DNA of 64,000 bases. Origin: Paragorgia papillata. Its lineage: Eukaryota; Cnidaria; Anthozoa; Scleralcyonacea; Coralliidae. How positions within the stretch are numbered: the first letter of the stretch is position 1; each line of letters opens with the position of its first letter. The position numbers and the translations under genes are program-made. This document shows positions 22,101-32,773 of this stretch, one piece after another. The notes under the pieces were generated by a model. It was not told where the DNA came from. It saw only the letters and a list, made by a program, of their open reading frames with translations, and ran no database searches. The stretch lies in NCBI GenBank assembly GCA_035771165.1, contig JAWNZC010000028.1, positions 390,066-454,065 on the forward strand, read 5' to 3'.

Positions 22101-25100
22101 CATGCAGCCTTAATGAACACTATATACAGACGTTTCGTAAATGTTCGTCAAGATCAAATACTTAAAAAATGTTCCTAAGCCACAGGCAATGATCGAACCT
22201 AAAACTACCTTCTAGTGACCTGTTAGATATTTTAATCATTGAGTTTCTGAGGCTACGTCTACTAAACGTCTGTTACATTACAAGTAAACTCGCACATGTA
22301 AATACAGCACCGCAGATATACACGTAAGAACTGCATGCTTCTAAACTACATTTTATATGCAAACGCTTTCGCTTAAGCAGTATTACATATGACTATATAA
22401 ATTTGCAACTTGAGCCTCAGTAGCTCCTTGGTTGAAGCGCAAAACCGGCCATTAGAAGGTCGCAGGCTCAATGCCTGTCTGGAGCTCAGAAGTATTTTAT
22501 GAGTATATTTAATCTTAAAACAATGTCTACCAGCAAACGGTCTGTTACATTACACCGAACTCACACATGTATACATCACACACATGCACCACTCTTTAAC
22601 GTCAATATTATCATAAGAACTTTACATTAATAGCAATCTTAAGTTAAAATTTGAATTTTTGTTCTTTTCTAAAGACTATGTTCTCGAGCTGATAGCCGAA
22701 ATGGCTTCTTATTAAGAAAAATTAGTTTGTAATAAATTATTGCGCTGTAGAACAGTTGCAATTCATTATGGGATCAAAACAATCAAAACAACGGTAATTG
22801 CAAAATGTTATTTAATAAATAAAATGGACAAGCTTTTTCATTGAGCTCAAGGTATATCTTGATTATATGACATGAAATTAAATGCGTGCTTATTAAGCGC
22901 TTCAAAAGGTATTGGCAATAAAAATATTGTTTGCGGTATAAATTGACAGAACTCGTGAAACGGTAAAGGAAGATATTTTACAACTTTTTCGTATCTATAT
23001 AGATTATTTTTGTGGAAACACCAAGTAAAATATTTACTTGCTAAGTTTTTGGCCTGTTAACTCCGGCTTTATCAGAGCTCTGATGAAAGCCTGAGTCAAC
23101 AGGCCGAAAGCTTAGCAAATAAATATTTTACATGGTGTTTCCACAAAACGTATCTATATTACATTATCGCCATGAAAACTTTCAAAGAATTAATTTTTCG
23201 TATCTTTCTTAATTTTTGAGATGTTTCAATTTGTATGATATGTAAATGAGATGGTTTCTCTGGCTTCATAACTAACTACAGGGTACAGTATTTTCATACG
23301 AGAAGTTTTAATGTGCACAGTTTCAAGTGATTTTTTTTAACGAACTTGGAGATATAACTGATTTTGACATCTGGTGAAAATGTCATAGCCTTGCTATGAC
23401 GTCAGACACAATTTCATTTACATATAGAAAACAATTAAAATATTTTAAAAACATAGCGTAGAAAAAATAAATTTGACTCAGTTAAAACTATACAATGCAT
23501 AATTATAGACCCCATGATTAGGTTAACATGCTATCTAAGAATGATATCTAATCAGTAAATTAAAATTAAATATTCTACCTAAAAGCACCAGAGTAATCTT
23601 GTTGAAAGCAGGTATGGTGAAAGGCATATCCACAACGGCATGGCTGTTGCAGGCAAGAATTCATTCTTTTCTGTAAAAAAGATCAGGCATAATATGAAAG
23701 CAAACACCTTTAAGAAAAGCAAACATAAGAAACAAAAAACGTGCGAGATTGTAATGAATGAACGAACGAACGAACGAACGAACGATGAATGAACGAACGA
23801 ACGAACGAACGAACGAACGAACGAACGAACGAACGAACGAACGAACGAACGAACGAACGAACGAACGAACGAACGAATGAATAACTATTTAAGTGTCAAT
23901 GTATTTAGCACTATTACAACTAATTGGGGACAGTAATATTTGTAAACCCGCTGGAAATTGGGTACCCGTTTTTAAAATTACTCTCAAAAGCACATATCAC
24001 TAATAATATAACACGCACCCATCCAATTCCACTGCTTGGATGATGGCCAAATCCAAATTTTGAACATTGAAAGTTTGTATTGACAATACTTTCTGTCTGC
24101 AAATCTTTTACATATGCAATGTTTCCAATCCCTGCTGATGTTCGGCCACATCCTCCTTGGCCAATTACCAAAAGATTTTTTAAAGGACGTTTTGCTCTTA
24201 GTCTAAAAGACCTTAAATAAAGGGGGAAAATGTCGTTTTTGCGATTGCTGTTGTTTGTGTATTTTTTTCAAGATCGTATAGGGAACAAATCTTATTTGGA
24301 AAACAAACGTTCCTGGTGAACGAAGCTAGAATGTGTAGCTTAAATTGTTGCAATGCATGAAAGCAGCCTATGTCCCTTCCACTGTTTCTTAGTGACAGCA
24401 ATGGAGTATATAAATGTTGGAAATAAGGAAGTCAGGAAAAAAAAATATTAAACAAAGTAACAATAGCATAGGTTATAAATAACTTAATAATAGTTTTTAA
24501 AATATTAGTCACAAACCAATGAGCTTTTGTGTGTGAAAAGCTTTCTTTTGTTGCCATCTGTACCCTGAAGTCCAAAATTGGCGCATCGCCAAAAGCACTT
24601 GTCCAATGTGGAAAACCGAAAGGTCTAACTGTTTTATTGTTTGAAGGAACTGACCACATAGATGCGTTTCGTTTTCGTCCAATAAGCATGTATCCTCCTC
24701 CGTCGGTAGTCATGTCACACCACACCTTTAATGTGTATGTTTAAACAAAATGTTTTTGTAATTTAAAAACAAAACAAAAAACACTTTTTGTGCAGTTCTT
24801 CTAATGTAAACAAAAATTGGAAATATAAAAATTAGATGTGCATGGGGGTATTGTAATATTTTGTAGTTTTATAGAGTATAAAGACAAGAAAAATCAAAAT
24901 TTTTAATTAATGACGTTCTGGTTAATAAACATACTAAGATAATCCAAGTAACTAGAACAATTTTTCTTTTTTTCTAACAATGTTACTAACTTCAGAAAAA
25001 CACAATCGTATCATCCGCAATCTTGTTTCAATAATTTGCCTAATTAATTCAGAAGTCAGTGAATGCCTATTTATATTTCAAATTATGCAAAAAGGAAGCC

Positions 25101-28100
25101 CAAATCCTATAAGCCTGTTGGTTTCTTTTTGGGGCAACCTTACCAGTTGTATGTGTTCAGTTCTTCTCTATAAATAGTATATTAAAAGCTAGCAAATAAA
25201 ATTTAATTTGATTACATTACAAACTGGGCAAATAATATCGAATTACACTTTGCTGATAGCCAAGTGCTCCCCATGTTTTTGGAAGTGTTACAGTGCAATA
25301 ATGTGAAAACGACATTCACTAGAAGCGAACTTCACACATACATACATATCAGCATAAATAACAAGTGGAGATTTTGCTTTACCCAGTTTGTGACCTCAGG
25401 TGCATATCAAAAAATTGTTAATATTAGCAATATTAGCAATATTAGAGTTAAAGATGTACTGTATCTGATTCAAAATTAAATATTCAGATTTCGTTTCTAA
25501 AATCAATGTTCCGACAACTAGGTTTGTTGTAGGCTTGTAGCTATAGGTTTGGCGGCATACAACCATAACTGCAACCAAATATTATTTTTATTGTCTCTGT
25601 ATTTTATGCAATATATTGATAAACAAAAATATAAAAATAATTATATCAGGGGCGGATCTAGGATTGTTGAAAGGGGGGTGTCCTGGGGTGAAGCCGAGCC
25701 TTCTAGGGGGTTCCCCTGGGAATTTTTGAGTTCTTGGGTCTCTGAAATGGCATTTCCAGCAATTTGAGAGCCATTTGAGGGCACGTTTGAGCACTCCGCA
25801 GTATAGAAAAAAGATTGTATTTTTGGGTTACATGTACTTACAGTATGAAATATTTATGTAAACACTTTAAAAAAAAACAAATGAAAACTGCAACTTCACG
25901 GTCAACTAGAGCTGTTAGACCTGCAATAATTATATTTAGCGTCTTTTAATAATTTTTTCTAGACCAAAGAGGGGGGTGGCTAGCCACCCAATCCACCACC
26001 CCTAAATCCGCCCCTGTATATTTGTGTTTAGCTCGCATCCCAAAACAGTTCTTGCTTATAAATAGCAAGAAAAATCAAATTTCTTAATTTCTGTCCTTTT
26101 TACTTAAGTAATCCAAGTAATATGAACGATTTTTATCAACTCAGATATAAATTGTATTTTTATTTGGGTTTAAGGGAAAAAATCAAACCTTTCTTGGTTT
26201 GTTAGAAATCCCAAAGTTTATCCAGTAAAATCCATCTTTAGCATCATTGTTGTTGTTTAAAATATCAGAGCAGTCGTAAGCAGGATCGAAAAATTCTCCT
26301 CGTGAATGGGATCCTGTAATATACAATGTTCTAAGTTAGAATATAAATGGATGCGAACAACGTATTTATTATGATCTGCCTACATTTAAAATAGTCTAGT
26401 GTTAGACAGGGTGATATAATCTGGTGTTAGACAGAGTAAAATAGTCTGGTGCAAGACAGAGTGAAAATAGTCTAGTGTTAGACAGAGTAAAATAGTCTGG
26501 TGTTAGACAGGGTGAAAAAATCTGGTGTTAGACAGAGTAAAATAGTCTGGTGTTAGACAGGGTGAAATAATCTGATGTTAGGCAGAGTAAAAGAATCAGG
26601 TGTTAGACAGAGTAAAATAGTCTGGTGTTAGACAGAGTAAAATAGTCCGATGTTACACACAGTAAAATAGTCTGGTGTTAAAATATGCTACCTTTATTTA
26701 AAGTTGAATTTAAATAATGCAACCGATAAGACGAAAGTGTTGTGATATAAACGCGTATTTCTAACACAATTTATCACTGTCAAATTTATCCTACCATCAA
26801 CTGCTTTCCAGTTGTAAAAACCATTGTCGTTGGTACAAACTATAAGTTTCTCTTTGGATTGCCGGTCCTTAAACAACTTAGTCTTGCCATGGTTGGTTTT
26901 GTTACAAGATCCTGGATTGGGACTTTTATCACCTTCAATTATCTTTGGAAAGAAATAACTGAGATGTCAAAGTACAGTAAATGTAAATAATGTACATAAT
27001 TATTGTATTATATTGTACATAAAGATAGTTTTCAACTCTTTATTGGACAGGTTTCCAACAGCTCTCCCCTTGACCAGTAAAATCGTCTGGCGGTAGCCAG
27101 AATAAAATTAATAAGTAGACAAAAAGCAACTGTGGCCAGTAAAGGGTTAATTTAGTAAGATTAAGAAGCTAGTATAATTATAAGATAACTTGAGGCGATT
27201 GTCAAGGACCCTCAACGACGATGTCCTTCAAACAAATAACTTATATTTGCAAAGCAAAGAGAATGAAGAATTTTTAGTTGGAGTATTTTTAATATTGTCC
27301 TCGTTCTTTATACAAAACCACTTAGAGCATGTTTAACGTCTTCAGGACAAAATTAATTCGCGAAAAGATCATGAGAACTGATGCTTACGATTAACTTCAT
27401 ATAGACACTACGATCATTTTAGCAATATACTAACTAAAGGCGTTTTGAAAGTCATTAAACTAACTTCAATTATAATAGTCAGTTAACCGTGACTTATTTA
27501 AATTGTAAAATGAATGTTGTCTTCTAATCGCCATCGTCGTCCTAGCACTTAAGGTCCCTATTATTTTTCTATTTTATAACTTCGGCACACAAATAACAAA
27601 AATAAATAATTGTTATTTCTAACATTTACAACGTAGAACTGAATAATCGCTTATAAGTGCTTCGGGGGGGAAAGAGCATGCATCCATGGAACCGAGTAGA
27701 GAAAGTTCACTAATTATATTTTAAGTCAATAAGAGTCGGCCCGGGTATCGAATGCAAAAATTTAAACCACTTCCTTTTTGCCTTTGTCGTCCATATTTTC
27801 ATTCATTGTATAATACAACGGTAAAGAGCTACCGAATATGAACGAGTTTTCTGATTGGTTATATAAGTAACCAATCACATTGTCAATTATCATTTCCAGT
27901 CTTTAATCTCGCCAACGCTCATACACTTTAAATTAACTTTCACGCATGTTTATCTGCATACGTTGAAAGACGATAATCAAAATACCACTATTCAAAAATT
28001 TGGTGTAGTTATATACTTCTCGAAATATTTGTGATTCCAAATGCCGTGAAGTGCGTAGATAATTTTCAGACTTTAGAAAATGTAATTTAAGCACGCCGTG

Positions 28101-28644
28101 TGTCAACAACATTTCATGGGAAGAAAGAACATAGTCAAAACACTATTCTTCGTAAATTTTGTAAAATTTCTAAGCTAAACTTTTGAAATACAGTATTAGC
28201 TTTCAATGAAACAAGTTTTACACAAGAACGTTTGGTCCGTCGCTCGGCTCAGGCTGGCGTTAATTAGCAGTGATCAATGCTCCAATCTCATTGGTTCCTT
28301 GTACACAGAGAAAGGAATGTATCGCTCGGAAGAGCTCGCCGTTGTTGGGGAGAAGTTAGCGTACGACGCTTAAGAATTACGGCTGCAAAGGAGGCTAAAA
28401 AGAGACGAGAAGTAGCAAAGGTTTTGTAACGAGGGTTCCAACCTTAATGTATAGCTATATATAATCTATTTTCAGTTCAATATCCTTGTGTACTTTAACT
28501 GTTGTTGTCAAACTGTTACGATCGATTTCCTTAAACGAAGACTAGAAAGAACAATTTAAATTAGTCTTTAATTTAAGCCTGCCTTACCTTGAAAAAAGAA
28601 CAACCAACCAATGACAAAAAGATCAATAAAATGTTGAAATACAT
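16245..28644 (-). CDS. Secreted fibrinogen-like protein with C-terminal D8C domain (gene F)
   Basis: Exons, 5' to 3': 28588-28644, 26795-26942, 26189-26313, 24517-24725, 24019-24211, 23579-23670, 21947-22019, 21626-21850, 21443-21481, 19765-19899, 16245-16624. All have AG/GT borders with compatible phases, except the last junction, which needs one more base from an unseen exon (length 3n+1) or a donor about 61 bases further on. Predicted 558+ residues: signal peptide MYFNILLIFLSLVGCSFF; fibrinogen-like region from about residue 95 with GFYWI and VWCDMTTDGGGYMLIGRK; a Cys-rich second half ending near 387; a 45-residue exon resembling collagen-XV/XVIII trimerisation sequence (LVYRKDSKELYIR); and a D8C domain (GWYRFGGKAGTRMPTTC, RCGTHAPGW, NCCNW) as in uromodulin, GP2 and OIT3. 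The middle resembles coral skeletal-matrix fibrinogen-like proteins. An extracellular matrix or recognition role is inferred; no enzyme motif is seen. Confidence 0.85.
16700..17245. repeat. Inverted-repeat element split by a SINE
   Basis: The left arm (about 16,700-16,835) contains ATGAGTTAAAACAAGTGGA, and the right arm (about 17,160-17,240) carries its inverse, with homology continuing outward. The tRNA-derived SINE at 16,855-17,155 fills the loop, so the SINE landed in the centre of an older palindromic element inside the last recognised intron of gene F. Confidence 0.6.
16855..17155 (+). mobile_element. tRNA-derived SINE
   Basis: The head contains a polymerase III A box (TGGCACAGTGGTTAGTGC) and B box (GGGTTCGATTCC) at tRNA spacing, within about 72 bases that keep a tRNA-like outline but no acceptor stem. 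The body carries TCCTCCGGGTACTCCGGTTT and ACACTGGACC, and the tail is AT-rich (GTTAGTTTTTAGTTTATTTC). Headless copies of the body lie at 5.57-5.73 and 10.60-10.79 kb next to the 25-bp minisatellite. Confidence 0.85.
17246..18255. other. Intron sequence without a recognised exon
   Basis: AT-rich. The exon needed to bridge the last two recognised exons of gene F may lie between 16,625 and 19,764, but I could not identify it. A plus-strand 105-codon frame (17,638-17,955) has no domain, and neither it nor its complement reads as a known protein. Confidence 0.4.
18356..18396 (-). ncRNA. Hammerhead-ribozyme-like motif, left arm
   Basis: Read on the minus strand: stem I UCGC/GCGA, core CUGAUGA, stem II with CCC/GGG, GAAA, stem III CC-UGU-GG, then UA at the expected cleavage position. 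It is the inverted twin of the motif at 18,717-18,757. The base pair next to the core in stem II is U-U rather than G-C, which may weaken activity. Confidence 0.5.
18717..18757 (+). ncRNA. Hammerhead-ribozyme-like motif, right arm
   Basis: All core positions of a hammerhead fold can be laid out: stem I UCGC (18,717-18,720) pairs with GCGA (18,754-18,757); CUGAUGA at 18,721-18,727; stem II CCC/GGG with a 5-base loop (18,728-18,740); GAAA at 18,741-18,744; a two-pair stem III CC-UCU-GG; then U-A with predicted cleavage after 18,753. A very short stem III is a known feature of hammerheads in Penelope-like and related retroelements. The U-U mismatch at the base of stem II is atypical. Activity is inferred, not shown. 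Confidence 0.5.
18931..19065. repeat. Near-perfect 135-bp palindrome
   Basis: A second foldback copy of the same family with essentially no loop: the two arms meet at ACGGGATGATCCCGT. The core CTGATGA of the hammerhead-like motif is lost at the centre, leaving only GGATGATCC. Confidence 0.85.
19071..19109. repeat. (AT)n microsatellite
   Basis: A pure AT dinucleotide run directly after the palindrome. Related shorter TA runs occur at 18,243-18,259 and 18,793-18,808. Confidence 0.95.
20111..20588. mobile_element. TTAA-flanked palindromic MITE, 478 bp
   Basis: Arms of about 200 bp (20,111-20,310 and 20,395-20,588) are inverted copies, sharing for example GTTATCGAAAAAAGTTATAT and TGATATGCAAATTAAACATT. 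The ends AGTGC and GCACT are each bordered by TTAA (20,107-20,110 and 20,589-20,592). The termini resemble those of the TTAA element at 6212-6761. It lies in the intron between two gene F exons. Confidence 0.75.
20700..20998 (-). mobile_element. 5S-rRNA-derived SINE (SINE3-like)
   Basis: On the minus strand the head contains GTTAGTACTTGGATGGGTGA followed by CCGCTTGGGAAT, and upstream AGTTAAGCCCGGTTAGACGG. These align with the internal control region of 5S rRNA (the GCTAAGC and TTAGTACTTGGATGGGAGACCG boxes). The body includes the complement of GGAGAACCCGGCGAAAAACC. Relatives are at 48,375-48,605 and 53,470-53,545; body-only pieces are at 31.39-31.53, 32.14-32.27 and 47.82-47.90 kb. It is not an intact 5S gene, because the 5' part and 3' stem are missing. 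Confidence 0.8.
22411..22491 (+). mobile_element. tRNA-like SINE head or tRNA pseudogene
   Basis: An A-box-like TAGCTCCTTGGTTGAAGCGC and a B-box-like GGTCGCAGGCTCAATGCC lie at tRNA spacing. The flanking GAGC words could pair weakly, but the acceptor stem and arm bases are too diverged for a working tRNA. Different from the SINE head at 16.86 kb. Confidence 0.5.
23006..23149. repeat. Palindromic element with a decayed hammerhead-like core
   Basis: Arms starting TTTTGTGGAAACACC and ending in the inverse form a roughly 144-bp palindrome with imperfect centre. On the plus strand CTGATGA (23,080-23,086), a stem GCCTG/CAGGC, and GAAA (23,106-23,109) follow in hammerhead order, then GC-TTA-GC, but the cleavage-site UH and stem I are not convincing. 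Confidence 0.6.
23757..23880. repeat. (GAAC)n microsatellite
   Basis: About 30 tandem tetranucleotide units, interrupted twice by GAATGAAT variants. Confidence 0.95.
25647..26016. mobile_element. Terminal-inverted-repeat element with CAGGGGCGGAT ends
   Basis: The left end CAGGGGCGGATCTAGG and the inverse of CAGGGGCGGATTTAGG at the right end match at 15 of 16 bases and are flanked by TATAT on both sides. G/C-rich stretches next to the ends recur (GGGGGG, TAGCCACCC). Internal words (GTCTCTGAAATGG) also appear at about 10.06 kb. It is non-coding and resembles hAT-like MITEs in its CAG-type end. Confidence 0.65.
26388..26680 (+). repeat. 25-bp minisatellite, about 12 copies
   Basis: The same unit family as at 5.3 and 8.9 kb, more diverged (GGTGAAATAATC, GATGTTAGG variants), in a gene F intron between the exons at 26.2-26.3 and 26.8-26.9 kb. 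Confidence 0.9.
26943..28587. other. First intron of gene F
   Basis: A single diverged 25-bp-repeat relative lies at 27,076-27,110 (AAAATCGTCTGGCGGTAGCC). The rest is AT-rich sequence in which I see no exon or intact element. Confidence 0.5.
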
Positions 28645-29040
28645 TTTCCAATTATCTGAACACGAAGAAAAAGTGTTAATATATACGCTAACATTGAAAA
28701 GTCATATATATGACAACCCAATTAACAAATAACACAACACATGCCGCAGCAAACACAACTGCTAAATAGAAAGCTTGACGAAATGCTGCGAAATAACACG
28801 GACACCTGACCAGAAGCATGCAAACTACAGTAACTTTTCGGTCTTAAAAGTTTACATGGTCTGCAACATTAGTAAGTTTGTATTCATGATAGTTCATGAC
28901 ATTATGTGTACAAAATACTACCAAACACGAATCACCTACACAATTGGCATGTTCGAAGAAAATTCGAATTAAAATAAGTGCATGGCAGTCATGCTAAAAC
29001 AGCTAAAGATTTATCAAATATATACTGTAAGTAAATTAGG
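28645..29040. promoter_or_regulatory. Upstream flank of gene F, presumed promoter region
   Basis: This stretch precedes the gene F start codon. It is AT-rich with several TATATA-like words (28,680-28,710), but I cannot place a promoter from sequence alone. No other gene is seen. Confidence 0.25.
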
Positions 29041-29295
29041 CCGATAATATGGCATATCTTTCGATCTAAAAATATCTCTCGCTCTCCCAAAACCTTACAC
29101 TGCCGGGATATTTTTAAAACTTTTGCATATATTGGAGCAAAAATTTGGGATGATATGCCAGAGAATGAAAAATATAATAGAAATCTAAATAGTTTTAAAC
29201 GATATTTGCAATCATCGCTTCCACAATTGGACTATTTCATTGTAAATAGACTTACACATATACATAAATGTATACATTCGGCTTTCTTGCGTTAA
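29041..29295 (+). pseudogene. LINE reverse-transcriptase ORF, C-terminal fragment
   Basis: One open frame ending in TAA at 29,293-29,295 reads like the extreme C terminus of a non-LTR retrotransposon ORF: an RTxxxL-like lead-in, then FAYIGAKIWDDMPENEKYN and SFKRYLQSSL, matching the usual FxxxGxxxWNxLP...SxxxFKxxL pattern. The rest of the ORF is absent, so this is a 5'-truncated copy. A (CT)n run follows at about 29,337. Confidence 0.7.
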
Positions 29296-29408
29296 GCATG
29301 CAGATTTATTTTTAACTAAAGATTCTTCAAATTAAAATCTCTCTCTCTTCCTCTCTATGTTATTACCTGTATCAAAGTATCTTGCAGATGTCTTCGTCTT
29401 CGCAACTT

Positions 29409-32290
29409 GGCTGTTTATGAAGCCCAAACACAACAACGCAAAGATTTATGTCAACATCAGATCAGCAATGACAATGAAAACCGGATTGAAAATCTTTCAT
29501 TTTAGTTGCGGAAAGTCAAAAGCTTCAGCTCGGCCTTATTCAACTATTGTTCTTCGTTTCAGCTGAACTTGGGAAGTAAACAAATGTCGCAGCCGTTGGT
29601 GACTGATCTTTTCATAGGTTGCAAAATTACCATAAGCTGTCCGAAACAATTTCTTTCTTTTTTCTTTGAGATACTGATATAAACAACAATATTGTAGGTG
29701 AGCCAAATACGTTCCTTCAAAAAGGACTACATTTCTATAACCGGCAAATTGAACTAACTCTTTAAATGTACACGTTCGTTTGTATCATTATTTCACTGTC
29801 TTTCCCAGCGGCATATTAATACTCAATTGACTTCTTCTCTTATTATCATTAAAATAAAGCCTTTCAAAATCAATTACAATGCAAATTCCTCCAATATTCT
29901 CGTTTATTTTATCCAACAGGCAATCACAAAGCTCAATCGTATACATTCATTTCATTTACTGATTTATTAATTTCAAATTCATGCAGTTCTTAAAATTTCG
30001 AGTTTGTTTCCCTCTACACGCCTGGGCATGCACGGAGACTATGAATAAGCAAAAATTAAATCTATAACTTAAAATTAAAATTAAAAAAAAATAGATTACA
30101 CAGAAGAAATAATATAAGGCCTGCGCTAAACGTCGCACAATAGACAAATATAATTCAGACGAATTTAATTGTTTGAACTTTATTCGACGAAACTGCGACG
30201 TATAACTCGATTAAATTCGACAATTCGTCTGGGCAGTTAAATTCGTCTGAGTCAGACGGATAATGCGACGATAATGCCTGTTCGAGTTACACTGGCAGAG
30301 TCGAAGGCATATTAAAGCCGGCGCACTGGCAGCCGCCATACGACACGTTTATGACCCACACCGGTAAGACCACGCGCGAATCACAGCTAAGACCTAGGCT
30401 GTTTATGAAGCCCAAACACAACAACGCAAAGATGTAATGACAATGAAAACCCGATTGAAATATTTCATTTTAGTTGTGGAAAGTCAAAAGCTTCAGCTCG
30501 GCCTTATTCAGCTATTGTTCTTCGTTTCGGCTGTACTTGGGGAAGTAAACAAATGTCGCAGCAGTTGGTGACTGATCTTTTTATGGGTTGCAAAATTACC
30601 ATAAGCTGCCCGAAACAACTTCCTTCTTTTGTTTTGAGATACTGATATAAACAACAATATTGTAGGTGATCTAAATACGTTCCTTAAAAAAGGACTACAT
30701 TTCTATAACCGTCAATTTGAACAAACTCTTTACATGTACACGTTCGTTTGTATCATTATTTTAATCGTCTTTCCCAGCGGCATATTAATACTCAATTGAC
30801 TTTCTCTTATTATCATTAAAATAAAGGCTTTCAAAGTCAATTACAATGCAAATTCCTCCAATATTCTCGTTTATTTTATCCAATAGTCATACCTTTTCGC
30901 ATAGATTTTCCCATTTATTTTTACACACTTTCTCTCCTGCATGCATATGTAATCACAAAGCTCAATCGTATACATTCATTTCATTTACTGATTTATTAAT
31001 TTCAAATTCATGCAGTTCTTAAAATTTCGAGTTTGTTTCCCTCTACACGCCTGGGCATGCACGGAGACTATGAATAAGCAGAAATTAAATCTATAACTTA
31101 AAATTTAAAAAAAATTAGATTACACAGAAGAAATAATATAAGGCCTGCGCTAAACGTCGCACAATAGACAAATATAATTCAGACGAATTTAATTGTTTGA
31201 ACTTTATTCGACGAAACTGCGACGTATAACTCGATGAAATTCGACAATTCGTCTGGGCAGTTAAATTCGTCTGAGTCAGAGGGATAATGCGACGATAATG
31301 CCTGTTCGAGTTACAGTGGCAGAGTCGAAGGCATATTAAAGCCGGCGCACTGGCAGTCGCCATACGACACATTTATGACACACATGTCAGACAACGAATC
31401 ACAGCTAAGGTGTTGATTTTACGGAGGGAGGAAAACCGGAGAACCCGGCGAAAAACCCTCGAAGCACAGAAGCGACCAAATAAACTCTACTCACATGAGC
31501 CCCAAGTACTAACCCCGTCTAACCGGGTTACACTGGCAGAGTCGAAGGCATATTAAAGCCGGCGCACTGGCAGCCGCCATACGACACGTTTATGACCCAC
31601 ACTGGTAAGACCACGCGCGAATCACAGCTAAGACCTAGGCTGTTTATGAAGCCCAAACACAACAACGCAAAGATGTAATGACAATGAAAACCCGATTGAA
31701 ATATTTCATTTTAGTTGTGGAAAGTCAAAAGCTTCAGCTCGGCCTTATTCAGCTATTGTTCTCCGTTTCGGCTGTACTTGGGGAAGTAAACAAATGTCGC
31801 AGCAGTTGGCGACTGATCTTTTTATGGGTTGCAAAATTACCATAAGCTGTCCGAAACAACTTCCTTCTTTTGTTTTGAGATACTGATATAAACAACAATA
31901 TTGTAGGTGATCTAAATACGTTCCTTAAAAAAGGACTACATTTCTATAACCGTCAATTTGAACAAACTCTTTACATGTACACGTTCGTTTGTATCATCAT
32001 TTCACTGTCTTTCCCAGCGGCATATTAATACTCAATTGTCGAGAGTGGCAGAGTCAAAGGCATATTAAAGGCGGCGCACTGGCAGTCGCCTGATACGACA
32101 CATTTATGACACACATGTAAGAACCACGAATCACAGCTAACTAGTAAGGTGTTGATTTTACGGAGGGAGGAAAACCGGAGAACCCGGCGAAAAACCCTCG
32201 AAGCACAGAAGCGACCAAGTAAACTCTACTCACATGAGCCCCAAGTACTAACCCCGTCTAACCGGGTTACACTGGCAGAGTCGAAGGCAT
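29409..32290. repeat. Three-copy direct repeat, about 1 kb and 1.24 kb apart
   Basis: A unit starting GGCTGTTTATGAAGCCCAAA begins at 29,409, 30,397 and 31,638. Copies one and two share nearly 950 bases, including AACTCGATTAAATTCGAC-type MITE words and the GCGCACTGGCAG-CCGCCATACGACA stretch. Copy three is shorter, and 5S-SINE body pieces sit at the joints (31.39-31.53 and 32.14-32.27 kb). Open frames at 29,956-30,147 and 31,115-31,372 are parts of the repeat. Copies differ by scattered substitutions, so the expansion is fairly recent. Confidence 0.75.
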
Positions 32291-32773
32291 ATTAAAGCCG
32301 GCGCACTTATCAACCTCGTACCCAGGGTCTTATCTCCGCTCCCCCGCGCTGCGAAAAGACCCTGGTTGGGGCTGGTCACGTGTTTCGAGGGCAAAATTAT
32401 AACTTACTGGGGGTGGGTTATTTAGAAACGTGGCTAAACTGAAAACGAAAAGACAATGTTTTTATAATGGCTTTATTTTATTCTGACAAGACAAGGTGTA
32501 CGTTTTACAGTAACAAGTCTGACAACAAGTTGACAACAACTTGTTGTCACCAACCTGGGACAGCCAGTGCGAACACATGACGGTGACAGCCTGTTGGAAC
32601 AGTCTTGTATTAACAGCTTGCTTGCAGGTCTGTAACAGCTTGCGCGTTTTTACGTGTGCAGTATTGTGCGGATTATTCAACTTTTCTTGTTTTAAGTCAA
32701 ACTTTATTTGTTTAATTAACACAATGCATGTTCTACTTTAATTTTAGTAATGCTTTAAAAGAACGATGACAGT
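32291..32773. other. 3' flank of gene T
   Basis: Downstream of the gene T stop codon. A minus-strand AATAAA (complement of TTTATT) lies at about 32,470, a plausible polyadenylation signal roughly 300 bases after the stop; a plus-strand TTTATTTG word is at 32,703. A small GTTGTCA/TGACAAC inverted repeat is near 32,515-32,550. Confidence 0.4.
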
